Source of the DNA: Echinostoma caproni
Taxonomy: Eukaryota; Platyhelminthes; Trematoda; Plagiorchiida; Echinostomatidae
Reading direction: 5' to 3'
NCBI GenBank assembly: GCA_900618425.1
Contig: UZAN01040209.1
Location: 1 to 64,000, forward strand
Length of the DNA stretch: 64,000 bases
The notes under the pieces were generated by a model. That model saw only the letters and a list, made by a program, of their open reading frames with translations. It had not been told where the DNA came from and ran no database searches. Positions 48,485-60,729 of the stretch are shown piece by piece; position 1 is the stretch's first letter, and each line of letters begins with the position of its first letter. Both the position numbers and the translations under genes were made by a program.

Positions 48485-50395
48485 CGCCAGGTAGTAGTTT
48501 TATTGAGTCAATACAGCTCAGTGCAAATCGATTTTAAGTGTGACATCAAAAGATTTCATTAAGGTGAATAGGCGAACTAAACTGCACAAGAATACGGTGA
48601 GAGTATGAAGGCGGAACATGTTTTCGCACTTGGAGGAAGCGGAATGGATAGAAAGGTAATGAGTCAAAATTTATCATGTTTAGCAACCGGGAAACATACT
48701 TGAATTGACAATCCTCTTGTCGCATTAAGATATAAAAGGTGGGCATAAAAATATTAACGAGATGATAAATACTGAAATTAATTATTTAATATATGGAGTA
48801 AAAGTTGGTAAGGTTCAGTAACCATTTCGTGGTACACGATGTATCGAACGACTTTCTTTGAGTGACCTCGATAGGCTTAATTATCAATCAATGCCAAGCT
48901 ATCAAATACTGCGACTGTGCATAGCTGTTCTAAAATTTTTGAACATCTGGAAAAACGTCTCACCTAAAAGCCTTGAACCCAATGAATTGGACTTTTTCAA
49001 AACAATCTGATCTTTCTAAATCTGTCTTTGGGTGGTGAAATTCCGCGGGTCATTGGAAACCAAAAATCAGTGTTTCCGGGTTGGTTGTAAAGGCGAATAA
49101 GAGTTACTATTACAACTGTTAAACTATTCCTATAACTATGGCTCGGGTTTTAGCTTACCACAGAGCGCGTGTACGGGCGAGAGAGTATTGCATGACCCCA
49201 TTCTCGTGTTGTGACATTAATGTCTGGAACAGAATATTTTGTCTGTGATCGCGTTCAAAACTATTGTGATAAACAAGTCGAAGCTTGTTCACTCATCACA
49301 GATTTACAAAACCATTGACCTTTTCGAACGATTGTGAATGCAGTTTTACTTAGTAAGACCGATGTACCACGAGCGCATCACCTAGGATCTGTCTGTCTGA
49401 GGGGAAACTACAACCGAAAATTGGACAAACAAACAAACAATGAAATCCCGTGTTAGGAAGTTATTCAGCTCTGAAGCGACCAGTTTAGTCTCTTCAATGA
49501 GGCTCCCGGTCGCAGCAGAACATACAAACTTCATCTAGTTCATGCGGATACTACTTAAGCTCCATCGATCGGTACTGTCTAAAGCTGTGTGAGCGAACTT
49601 TTTAATTTCATTATTCTTGATCAAAATAAAATCCAATTCAGAGTATAGACGTTTCTACTGAATACTTGCGTCTCACAGATAACCTATGCAATCGCCCCTC
49701 ACTCGTCAGAGCGACCATGATACTCGTCAGGTACCTAGCTTGTCACCTAGGTGGGCAAGCCTGATTAGCGGTTGATTACATATAATATCAAATAAAATTA
49801 ACTCAAGTTTACGCTTACGCCAAACAATTAATCTTCATAACTGATTTGTTTTATTCGGGTAAAAGTAGATGTGATGACAGTTTCGGGGCTATACACCCTA
49901 ATCCTTTTTGTACCATTTAATGATTATCAGAGTACACTACTAGTGTTTTTACCATGAGCTCTATCGAAGAAATACCACAAATCTACGGTCGAAATAAAAG
50001 CTTTTGGCAAGAACCAAAAATTATTGAATTGCCTTCCAGCATACGTTGTCACATTAACGACATGCTACACTGATCCCTATCAACGTCCATTTTCATTTGC
50101 TGTTGATTTTGTAGTAAATCTGACTGTATATTTCTTTATTTTTTAGATTTCCCGAGAACACAACACAGATAATCCACATGTATGAAAATACTTTTTTCTT
50201 CGATTCCACTTTAAGGATACAGTTTGAGATCGAGCAACGAAAAGCGGTTTGCGTAGCAAAGCTTCATAATCTTAAGGAAATCGGAAAACTGGAGGAAAAC
50301 ACCGTTGAACAGACAGAAGCACAATGCTTTTACATGACAGACACGTGGGCATCAACTGGTTTGAGAAATATTTCCAAACCAACTGCCTACTTCGA
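48485..50395. other. Non-coding region, nothing recognised
   Basis: AT-rich; short frames only. An open frame at 50178-50540 (plus) runs into the antisense of a hammerhead repeat and has no known motif. Confidence 0.5.
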
Positions 50396-50530
50396 TGAAA
50401 AGGTGTTAATGAATGTTTTCAATCCGTTTAAAAGCATTGGACAACCATTTCGTCAGGTTGAGACTCATCAGCAATACGAACTAAGTTCTGCCTCTGCCGG
50501 GACTACGAATGCGAAATTTTGGGTTATGAG
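50396..50530 (-). mobile_element. Hammerhead-carrying short interspersed repeat, copy 8 (second subfamily, intact core)
   Basis: On the minus strand a degraded B-box region (CATTCGTAGTCCC, about 50510-50500) is followed by CGGCAGAGGCAGAAC, equivalent to CGGACAGGGACAG in the 40.6 kb copy, and then the hammerhead (50477-50434). The A-box part is not clear. Confidence 0.78.
50434..50477 (-). ncRNA. Hammerhead self-cleaving ribozyme, intact core and fully paired stem I
   Basis: Stem I GTATTG/CAATGC pairs at all six positions (one wobble), core CTGATGA is intact, stem II GTC/GAC closes a TCAACCT loop, core GAAA is intact, and TC is at the cleavage site, predicted between 50440 and 50439. Stem III TGGTTG can form only wobble pairs. 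The compensated stem I suggests it is either young or under constraint. Confidence 0.82.
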
Positions 50531-53500
50531 CAAAAACTGATCTACGCTGAGCCGCACGATTTGTGGAGAATAAACGAGCTACCAGTGAGTGCTACTCGCA
50601 CACGAGAAAACAGAGCACAGATCATGGTACCCATGGCTGAGAATTGAATTAATGAAAACCGTTTAACTTACACACTTTCCACTGAAATAGAGTCTACACA
50701 TTCAGCAACGATAGGTCATTTTGAAGGTTTGAGCGGTCTTCACAACTTGCCCAAAATAATTACAGAGCCTTTATTTGCGCATAAAATGTAACATGAAACC
50801 TATCTCTTCACGTCAATCAGACCATAGGTAAAGGCCATGATAAACACGTATCCAACAACCATTTCAATCTCACGCAAAAGAAACACAAATCTCTCAGGTC
50901 CTCTATGACTTGGAGTCCGAATTTCATTAATTATCTAGTGGTTCTGTTCAATATCTGACCCGATCAAGGTCACTTCAAGCATGTTTACAGACATTTAAAT
51001 CTAATTACAATTACAATTTATCGATTATCATAGCCGTTTTAAGGGCTATGGATCCATCCATCAGCTGTTTTGTAAGCTGCTTAGAACTCAAGATGCGTCA
51101 TTCCCGTCCATATATAGTCAGTTTTGTTGAGTCGATCGAAGGACTGCGAACACTGATCGGTCGTTCCTTATGCACTTTCAACATAGTGCTAAAACTGAAC
51201 ACCGGATCACGGAAGAAGCAGGGATAATGTATTGCATTCAGGTGGAATAAATGGAAAGAAATCAGCTCTGGAACAAATTTGTTCAAGTGAGCAAGATTTT
51301 AAACTTGTTCAGTCTGCCGTACATTGCTAACACTACACAGGTACGTCCAGAGGTGTACACCTCATTTTTTGAGTTTGGTTGGTAAAGTCAGTAAAAAAAA
51401 GTAAAAATATTTCCTTCAAGACAAGCGTGCCTCAGGGCAAAGGACCATTACCCTTTGTTGCATATGGGTTCGCTTATCTTAAGGTAAATGTATACTCAAA
51501 CACAAAAGCCCGCTGAATGGACTGTGTATAATAAAATAAACAAATGCAACCTAACTGTTGCATAACGGCTGTCAAAAAACACCTAATAGGAATCGTCAAC
51601 AGTGTGCACTTCTTCCTATTCAATCGTGACTCGCACCACGAACACCCTGCGATGAGGATCGAAAAATATCGAAATCGTTGTGCCATCCTGCAAACGTTCA
51701 TCAGTAATCCACCTCAAACAATGGTAGCAACTATCTTGGGCTTCTCCTCTTCACTTGGCCATCTATGTGATTATTTTGACCTGTGAGTTCAATAAATCTA
51801 GCGCTATTTAGCTGAACTGGAATGGCACATTGAGGGAGGTCGTCCAAAATTCGCAACTAAGTCATGATTTCCTAATAGCACTAAAGTTGTCTAGATGTAA
51901 CGTATATCTCTATAGAGCTTAATCATCATTACATCTGGTCCGCAAACGTACTTCCAGAATAACCCGAATTTCGAAAGGTTCTGACTATCAAATAATGAAA
52001 CAAAAGTAGCCTGTCCGATTGATCATATTCACTAAATTATAGTAGTGGCTTGGAAGTGGTCTGAACTTTTCCAGATTGACAGAGATCTGGCTCTTGAACA
52101 GAAGCACTACATGGTGATCCTGTAGAGACTGGGTTTTCTATTCACTCGACAATGTTACTTATCCATAGTTTGGGCTTTTGTTAGCGTCATATCCGTAAGA
52201 AATTTAGGGCTCGCCTACTTAGGAACGCTTATCTTTGGTTCATTTCAAATCAAAAAATGTTTTAAAACAAAAGATTGGTTTTATGTATAGCGTATCTTGG
52301 ATGTTCGTATTTTGGGACTGTGGGTTTTCTTGTTTAGAAAAATTAAAAAATGTTTCCTAATATTTTCGTCCCCTGTCTTTAAATATTAATTGACGTATAA
52401 AATCATGAGTTTCCGGTCGATTGTGAAAACATCGAAATCAAGTCTGTGTTTTATTTGCACCTACTGTGATTGCCGATGTGTTCGATTTTGTGACAAAACA
52501 CGTCACCTCCAGAGAGAAATAGAGAGAGTATGCAAATAAAACAGCCATTTTTAAATAAATTGATTTTTTGCCATAATGTGAGCTCAAATAATCAGGCGGG
52601 TTACACAACCCAGTCCTAAACGTTGTAGTCTACGAATTACCTCGTGAGTGAAAAAGCAAATATGAGAGTTTTTCTTCCAGAGCAGCAGCTACCTTATCCA
52701 ATCAGCTCAAACGATTAGGTGCTCTTAAAATATATAGAGTGCGGATGGCGTACACACTGCTACTTCAAGTAAAACGTTATTAAACCTAGCATGATGGCGA
52801 CCAAAGTTGTCGCATACTGTCAGCACAATCCATCGCACCACAATGTCGAAATCGACGGGGTGACGTCAGTCAACCCCGTGCGTCTTCCTTTTAGTCAACA
52901 TGCTCTCGAGTTCAGGTGCACTCGATAGCCAATCATTGCCTTGTATGTGTCACGTGATAGAAAATATGAAGATAAATGAATATTGGTATTGTCAAACCTA
53001 GCAAACTATTCCATTTTAAAAGCCACTAGTTAATCTCAGCCACACACGTTCGCTTGTCTTCTTCCAATCACTATCTAGTCCGAATCATAGGATTCATACG
53101 ATTGCAAATGTTCCACTTCTGTCTGAAACGAACGGAGATGTACGAATGAAATAATTACCGAAGCGAACGGAAACTCTTATTTCATATGGTCGTGAGTGCG
53201 GAATTTCAAGCGAAGCTCAAAAGTCAATGCGATTTGTTTGTTAGAGGAGAGTGAAAGCCACACGTGACCATACAAGGGTGTGATTAGACTCAAGTATGAA
53301 TGCAGTGCGATGTTATAACCCACAGTTTTACACCACAATCCACTCAGAACCCTTCTATTGTTCACAGTGCGTCATTTGTCGTCTTGTCGCTCTTGTGTGA
53401 TAGACAAACATGTTCCCATTACCGGAGGGACCCAGTCAGTACTGCATTTATTCTCTAATAATTTTACCCAATTGAACCACGATTTATAGACTACTTTCCA

Positions 53501-54350
53501 TTCCAGAGAGTTAGCTTAGGTGAGAGAAACTCATTTATAAATGCGTATTGAGCAAAGCATTTGCGTTTCAGCATATGGACACAACATTGCATGAGATTCA
53601 CATTGGGATTTATATGCGTCTCTTCTTGCTACACTGTCTATCGCCTTTATAAATAGTTTGGTTGAACCGTAAGCAATACCGGCTCTATGGCCAACTCGTC
53701 CTCTACGGTTAAAAAAATATTGGTGATACGAATTCGGTCCAGATTGTGAGTTTTTTCTAGAACCATACACATTTTGTGGTCAATTGTTCGTTTTAAGGGT
53801 TAATATTAAATGTGTAGAATCATGTTTAAAAATTAAATCTGATAACTGAAGCTCCTTTACCGATTGAATAAATCAAATGATTACAACAGTTTGTGGTGAA
53901 CACTACGGGAAAAAGCTTTCACTAATACAACGTTAGTTTCAAACTTCAGATTTTGTGGTTTATGAACAATCTATCGTTTTTTCATACCATTTATGTTTGC
54001 AGCTTGAAGAAAATAGGGTCTGCACCTGATCTCCATCATTTCATCCTTCCTAAAGCGTTAATTCATATTTAACCAACTGTTTTATTGTTACATATGTTTT
54101 CAGAATGGCACATTCACAAACATCCTCGTTCGTGCCCGGGGTTGATTGGTAAACCTAAATTGACAGACATCCATGGCGCGAATTGGCATTAAGCGATAAG
54201 AATCGACATAATCCCTTGAAAATATATATGAAACCATTAACAGAAGTAAATGAGGGAGTTCCTGTTGTCAAACAGTGTAACTTATTCTGAAAGAGCGGAA
54301 ATAATAATAATTAATATTGGTATTGCAAATCTAATTGTGTTATTGTATTG
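50531..54350. other. Non-coding region, nothing recognised
   Basis: No protein motif or RNA gene seen. A vague resemblance to the hammerhead repeat body at about 52070-52170 is too weak to call. Confidence 0.5.
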
Positions 54351-54359
54351 TATATAGAT

Positions 54360-54690
54360 GACTTCTGCAGGCAACTGTGCCTACATTTTACTGAAAAATC
54401 TTTTCACCATTACAGTGGGATAAATCGAAATAAAACCTGCAGCAGATTACGTAATCATGTGGAAAAATGACAAAACAACCCGTTCTGTTTCACACTGTAT
54501 ACTATTTCACTTGCAGTTGCTGTCACGCATATATGGGCAGAACAAACCGTCAATTATCACAAAGAATGATCAAACACATTCCGAAGTGTTTGGTGAAATT
54601 GTTGACGCAACCCACGCTTGATAGTCAGGCGGTCACAAGGAATTCGGGGTTATCATTTGCAAACNAACTTCATGACAATCAAACATAATT
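54360..54690 (+). mobile_element. Penelope-like element C-terminal GIY-YIG endonuclease fragment
   Basis: The open frame 54467-54688 reads VYYFTCSCCHAYMGRTNRQLSQRMIKHIPK, matching the PLE endonuclease: VYxFTCSC with the GIY-equivalent, YMGRT as YIGRT, the conserved Arg, then R(L)S.R..EHIPKWL. The upstream residues FHHYSGINRNKTCSRLRNHV lie in a different frame, so there is a frameshift. An N at 54665 spoils one codon. No RT is attached; the RT fragment at 18.5-19.65 kb is too far away to be the same copy. Confidence 0.8.
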
Positions 54691-55309
54691 GAGCCCTCTT
54701 CCTCCTTCTAACCCTAATTACCGTACGGCAAAATTCTTAACAATTAATAAGGTAAGGATCTGATTACATCATCCCACTGATGTAACCGGTCCACTTGCCA
54801 TGGAGTCAACCTCTTGTGTTTGATTTTAATAACCCCTGTCTGTACACGTCCACCCACTGGGATTCGCCAACCCAATGTGCCTATTTGTTTTACGTCAGTA
54901 ATTGAGGGGATAAAAAAATGTTAAAAACTCGGGATACCGCTGTCTTAATTACGTCTTGGTACAACGAAAATCAACTAGTTAGTCATTGAATAATGCCTCG
55001 GAACCACAGGCAATTGTTAGTAGATGTACTGACTAAGTATGACAGGATAAGGCAAATATTTCATGCGATGCTCAGTTTGATATTTGATCAATGCGGTTTA
55101 ACAAAAGATGAAAAGTAGCATCCTATACGATGTCACTACTCACGTGATATATTTCCGTTTCGGTCCGGATCTGATCACGCCATCCGGGAACTATTGATTC
55201 ATGAAATGGCAAACGCGGCGAACATGTACATCTCATCTAATCTTACACCAAAACCAAGTGTATATCGTTATCTTTCATGTGACCTTGTCAGATCAGAGTT
55301 GCTCATCGT

Positions 55310-55510
55310 ATAGTTTGACGTTATTCGTGAATTTTCCCCGAAGTGGATGAGCAGAACACCACCGGAGGAGCTCATGCGATGAGCCAGAACATTTACAAAA
55401 ATAACCGATCGTTTAAAATCTCATCACGATAGAATCATGGATCATCAAATTATCATAGAGACCTTAACCGTTGCACTCAGATAATATTGGGCGCCAATTC
55501 AAATCAGTTT
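55310..55510 (+). mobile_element. Possible Ty3/Gypsy pol relic
   Basis: IFPEVDEQNTTGG, then MSQNIYKNNRSFKISSR, then an LGANSNQ-like end resemble the region of Gypsy pol between protease and RT (EFPEV, HxIxTxGxPxxxRPRRL, LGIIxPSxSxW). No catalytic box follows, so this is tentative. Confidence 0.33.
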
Positions 55511-56461
55511 TATTGTTTAAAATCGGTGCTTCGTATCATAGTGTTATATGTACCATTTCTCTTTTGTGAGACATATATACTGACGGGTTTTCTCTAGGGA
55601 ATCAATCATATAAAGTATGCTTCTGAGCACAAATAGTCAACATGCTATTGTCGAGAATTTTGGAAATAATTTTCTTAACACTGGAGCTTTTATATTTCAG
55701 TAGATGACCAAGCTTCTATAATTTGTCAACTATAAACATAAGTGAATACGACATATAGTATAGACCTATAGGTTTTGGAATTTACTAACGCACGTGTATT
55801 CTTCTTTTGTGTCTGCCCGCGCTAAACAGTTTTTGATCCTTGGTAAAAACTGCGTTCTGTTCATTCAAATAGGACCAAGGAAAAAACAAGATCACGTACT
55901 ATATATACTCTATGGTCTAGTCAATATTTCTGTGTTTACTTAATGTCTATTTTTTTAATAATCCTGGTAACTCATATTTCCCATGTCTTTGAATACAGTT
56001 TGGTGGAACGCTAGTGCTTCAGACAGAACTTTTTCTGAAAGACGTTGGACGGTTTCAAACAGAGACCTTCCGGGACCGGAAAGTCCCAGATCATTTTAAA
56101 TTTGAAGTAACTTGTAGTCTGCCCAATATCCCATCATAAATGCCCTAGGAATAACCAAACATATCATGCACTATTATGAATGCAGAACCTACTGATTGTG
56201 TCAAATGGCGTCAGCAAAAGTACAGTAACGTACACTGATCATTCTATAATAATGTGTACAAGGAGAACTTTTTCACCTACATAGCACAAGAAATGCTATG
56301 TGATAAATTGATAAGCTCTGTTTCGCTATTTCAGTAACCAAGTTCGGAATGTTGCCAAATGAATCTTAACCGTAAAAGCTTAATCTGAGGAGAGTGAGCC
56401 CGCTACAAGCTTGCCAAAAAGGGTTATGTTATAATACGTAGGGAAACAGCATACCAGTTTG

Positions 56462-56625
56462 ATATGCTGCCCGACAGCCAGTTGATTAGTATCCGTGCGC
56501 TCTGTCTGTAAGAACCCGGGGCCGATCCTCAGTTCAGTGAAAGGACTCGCAAGGCTGATGAGACTTCACCAGGTTAAAACAGTCGCATGGTTCTTCCGAG
56601 GTTCTTATTTCACGTAATCTTGCCT
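56462..56625 (+). mobile_element. Hammerhead-carrying short interspersed repeat, copy 9 (broken ribozyme)
   Basis: Head about 56465-56530 with a degraded B box. Hammerhead region 56553-56590: CTGATGA is intact and stem II GACT/GGTT can form, but GAAA is AAAA and the CAGCTG-TC block is CAGTCGCATGG, so there is no proper cleavage site. Confidence 0.7.
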
Positions 56626-57879
56626 GTATGAATGACGAACCGCATCCGTTAATCGAATTCATTCCTCTGCTAGTAAATTACATGACCATATTATGATTTC
56701 GCCTGGCTTTAAACTTCACTGTTGCATCCAACATTGGACATACTGTTTGATCAAAGCTTAATTTCTTTATCACTCACTCGCTGTATTCTTTTGAACGACT
56801 TCTGTCACAAAGCCTTATACAATGTAAATAATAATACACGTCAGTGAGATTCTTTGAACCAGTCAGTTGAAAACGGAGACATCAACCACCTAACGAGCAT
56901 GTGCACAAATCAGGTGAGTTGTACTCATGCAAAGCACAAAATGATCGAAATGAAACGGTTCACAATCACGTTGAACTTTATCGTAAATGTGTACTTGAAG
57001 GCTGTAAGAAGATGAACTTATTTTGAGGTGAACAGCACAAATCTGTTTGAAGTTTTTCCCATCACTCTACTCCTATTTTCCTGATTGAATTACTTCGCTT
57101 GATTTCGGTTGATTTGGTGACAACAGACGGTTGGTGGTATTGTGTAGTATTGTGAAAACCTCCCCCAGTGATGTTTTACTGAAACGTTACGTTATGTTGC
57201 TTTTTTTATAAGGTACGTTGTATTCATTTTGCAATTTTTTTCTTTCCGCGACATGATTGTACGCGTATAAGACCTGGAATCTTGTGGGAAGCGTGGCATA
57301 GCATTAGGTTGCAAGACTATTTCGGCCCATGAGATTATTTTATTCTTCATTCCTCTATTGTTCATTGTGATTATTAACCTGGAAAACCCTATTGTGCTAA
57401 AGAATTTTCCCTTATCGTTCGGTAGATCAACTGAATGTACTAATGTGGTGATCTGTGGTTTTCGCTTCTTGTTACTCCAATCCCTTGCCTGTTATTTCAA
57501 AACCCTAGTTTCTTTCGTCTACATATATCCTTTTTATTCTCAGCACAATAATTCATGCACAGCATCTCCAGAATTGATATCAGTAGATGTGAATAACTAA
57601 AATGAACATTCTAGTCTCCCTAAGAACTGCTAAGCTGAATTGTTACTGTACGCGGTTCGGCTATCTTACCTGGCATTTAAACCCCGAACTAAACTTGTTT
57701 TTCTCCTGCTTTCATACCGAGTCAAATTTGAACCATTACACCAAGCATCACAAGCGTGAAAGAAAGCGACAGAGCAGTTTATGAATCAATCATAACACAA
57801 CAGTTTGTCTTCGAGTCTGTTTTGAATGATTCTTCGTAGACTGTACAAAAATGGTGGGAAGGAGACCAGCGAGGAGCCA

Positions 57880-58790
57880 TCTGGCGTTCGCGCCTGTACT
57901 GGATACATCAATTGAATCTTCACCCTCCAACATTTTCTAGACCACCGCCATGTTTATCAACGACCAACGATCATTATGTTCTTAGGCATTCACGCTACCT
58001 TTCACTTCATCGATGGGACCGCACTATGGGACTGATTGTTTAGAAANNNNAATGAAGCACATAAAAAGTAAGTATCGATCCTCAACGAGCTATATCGACA
58101 CACCTTAGATCTAACTGTGGCCTACGAAAACATTTCAACAACCTTCACCGTCTCTAGGTGAGTGTAGCAAAGCCGCTCTATATTACTATTCCTCACCATT
58201 GGCAGGAACCTTGGCTTGCACTCACCATTTCTGGTGATCAGATAAAAGTATTCAGGGGCTTTAAATACCTTGATAGCTTGGTTATATCTGGATGTGATGC
58301 TGGGGCAAATATCAAGAATAGTAAAAGCGTTAGCAGCTTTTGCCGAACTGCGATACCTGTGGAGCTGCCATGACATCGACCCTCTTAAGCAAAAGGTGTA
58401 CATCACCGTGGTTCACGGTGTTCTACTTTACGGTTGCAAAACCCGATCTTTCCGAGCTGAGGATGCAAATTGAATTTCTGAATTTGCCCAACGAAGATTT
58501 CGAAGCATTGCTCGGGTTTGTTGGGAACATCACGTGAGCAATGATGGGNNNNNCTGATAGTCGTTTTCCCATAGAAGTAATCGCTCTACACCACCTCGTA
58601 AGCGTATGCCTGTCCATCATCTACCTCTTACTGCTCTCTTTGTTCATTCTTGGCAAGGCCGAAAGAAGCACCTTGATGGTCAGCCCATGACCCGGCGTAA
58701 AGAAGTTAGCCTCGGCATTGGCTTCGGTTAGGGAAACTCGCCTTCCAGACTGAAGCCGAAGGGATGAGAGCGATGTAATTGTCTCTGAGT
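57880..58790 (+). mobile_element. RTE-like non-LTR retrotransposon relic, plus strand
   Basis: RT block GVRACTGYIN then IFTLQHFLDHRHVYQRPTI and FLGIHATFHFIDGTALWD (57885-58030; GFRPGRGCID and FLDIRAAFDSVDRTALWD in active relatives), then LNELYRHTLDLTVAYENIS (about 58090-58140). After an internal deletion of the catalytic FADD part, VFRGFKYLDSLVISG (about 58245-58290) and VLLYGCKTRSFRAEDA (58410-58470), RRFRSIARVCWEHHVSN (about 58490-58545), and RMPVHHLPLTALF (about 58600-58650) give the C-terminal RTE blocks in order. Two N runs (58047-58050, 58549-58553) fall inside. Inactive; opposite in orientation to the 46-48 kb copy. Confidence 0.83.
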
Positions 58791-59622
58791 AACAGTTAAT
58801 GTCCGTGAAAAGTTTTTGTGCGTTTTACAACCAACCGTCATTTTTTTCCATTTGTTGCATCAATGACATTTTTGTGCACTACCAGACAAGTATTTGATGC
58901 GTCCCAGACCAGTTTGGCAACCATATTCTTCTTCCCCTGTATATTCATGCAAAGCACACATGGAGTTGAACACCGAGGTGTGTGTGCGCTTCTATTATTC
59001 CGTTGTTAATCGCTCACAACACCGTTTTTCACACCGCCATACTGTCACCCTTCAGGTTTATCTTGTCACACTGTTACCACAGAGAGACCTGATAAATTTT
59101 TCGCTAAGGAAATCGAATCGGTTTTAACCCTCATTGAAGTAGAAATTTGCAAGACAAGAAAAGTGAGATCGTCAAAGACACTACCCTGGAGAGACTTTCG
59201 CATCGGTCTTTCAAGCTTCTGCACTTGCAAGTCCGCTACGATCTCAAACCGCATATACCGTACCCCTGTCTTTAGCTGAGCGTTCCTTAGGATTTGTATG
59301 GTTAACGATTTGTGACCCAAGCAAGTAATCTTCACAACACACTGAATTCTCGTGTTTTTGCGTTTCGCTATATCTAGCCCAAGATGCGTTATGGAATGTC
59401 GTGATAAAGTGGACCCATTAGGGCTGCAATTGTTCAGCACATCACTTTAGTATTGATTTTTTCAGGTATGTATTAGAACAACAATTTTGTTCACCTCGTT
59501 GCAGCAGATGCTTTTTATCAAGACCATAAAACATGGAGTAAACGAATTGTAAGGCGATCTAGATGTGAACCGGATCACCCGATGAGGTATTACTATTGTC
59601 AAATACTGTTGGTGGTGGTGTG

Positions 59623-59727
59623 TTCTCCGAGCTGGAAGTGTTGTGCGCAAACGTTTCGTAGGCAACAGCATCAGTACAATTAGTCTGGCTACGCAACGTC
59701 TGCGCACAACACTTCTAGCTCGGAGAA
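59623..59727. repeat. Inverted repeat with 38-bp arms and 29-nt spacer
   Basis: Left arm 59623-59660 and right arm 59690-59727 are reverse complements at 35 of 38 positions, each starting TTCTCCGAGCT from its outer end. The spacer contains ACAGCATCAGTACAATTAG. It would form a stable hairpin in DNA or RNA. It could be a fold-back element, a pair of colliding repeat ends, or a structured RNA. Confidence 0.9.
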
Positions 59728-60695
59728 TATGCCATCAGGAACATCCACACCCAGAGCTCCAGTCGTTCCACATTGCTGTGGAATACTAATCGACAAAGAC
59801 TTCTGAAGAGAAGAATTCTCAACAGGATTAAGGAAGCTTAATATTATCCGTTAAACGGATAAATCTATCTTCATCAGAAATTGGCAGGAACCTTCCATTT
59901 GTTTCTAATGCAGTCCTAAATTCGGAACTGCTTTCAGGATATGTTAAAGAGAATGCATCAATTTCAAACTCTTTAGATAGTTTATATCCTCCATAAACCC
60001 AGTAAGCCAAGGATGAAACATCTTCGACAAAAGGTCATCCAAAATTGAGATTTCCAACTCTTCTCGTTCAGTCAGATCGAAAACCAAAGCAATAATGATC
60101 AGTTGTTTTGGCCAATTCTCCTTTCGATTCTTAGTGAAATCAAACTTTGAACCCTAACTGTTTGAGTGTACCTGTGTTCCGAGAAGACCGGATGGANATA
60201 TGTCATGTGTTTCCCCGAGCGGTGGATCTTGTTTACAACAGGTACTTATAGACGACCTTTACACCTGTCGCGGATATCTCATATGTGAGAAACTTGAGCA
60301 AATCGATAAATTCCGATAATAGCAAAAATGCAATTGTGCTTCGAAAATATTGTCACAAGATGATACTTAATGAGTGAAATGTCCTTCAAACATATCGATT
60401 ACGCTCGTGTCAGCACCGCAACTCAACAACAAAGCTAACCAACCGATCGATTTTTATGACCGCTTTCTTTATTCATCGTTTTTTGTTGTTGTTAAATGTT
60501 AGTGTGCATGTGGGTGTAAATTCTTCCGAGAATATGCATGATCTGATACACTCTCAGTTTACGACAGATGTTGAGCTCACAGATACTAAAAGGGCGGCTG
60601 TATATTGTTTTCATTTTTGTCAATTCTGGTTAACTGCCAAATTTGGTATGGAAATACTTGGGTGATTTAGTTCACATTAGACACAATTGGATCCG

Positions 60696-60729
60696 TTGGT
60701 GGTGGTGGTGGTCGTGGTTGTGGTGGTGA
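60696..60729. repeat. (GGT)n trinucleotide tract
   Basis: Imperfect GGT/GTG units, 34 nt. Confidence 0.75.

Noticed and set aside
57670..57760. Minus-strand segment with LTRYES before GTAAGA
   Set aside because: It lacks the EIxxYPE continuation expected of the DYRK region and has no acceptor.
60456..60665. Small secreted peptide with hydrophobic N-terminus
   Set aside because: Only 69 residues, no promoter, splice or family evidence; the T-rich DNA alone explains the hydrophobic run.
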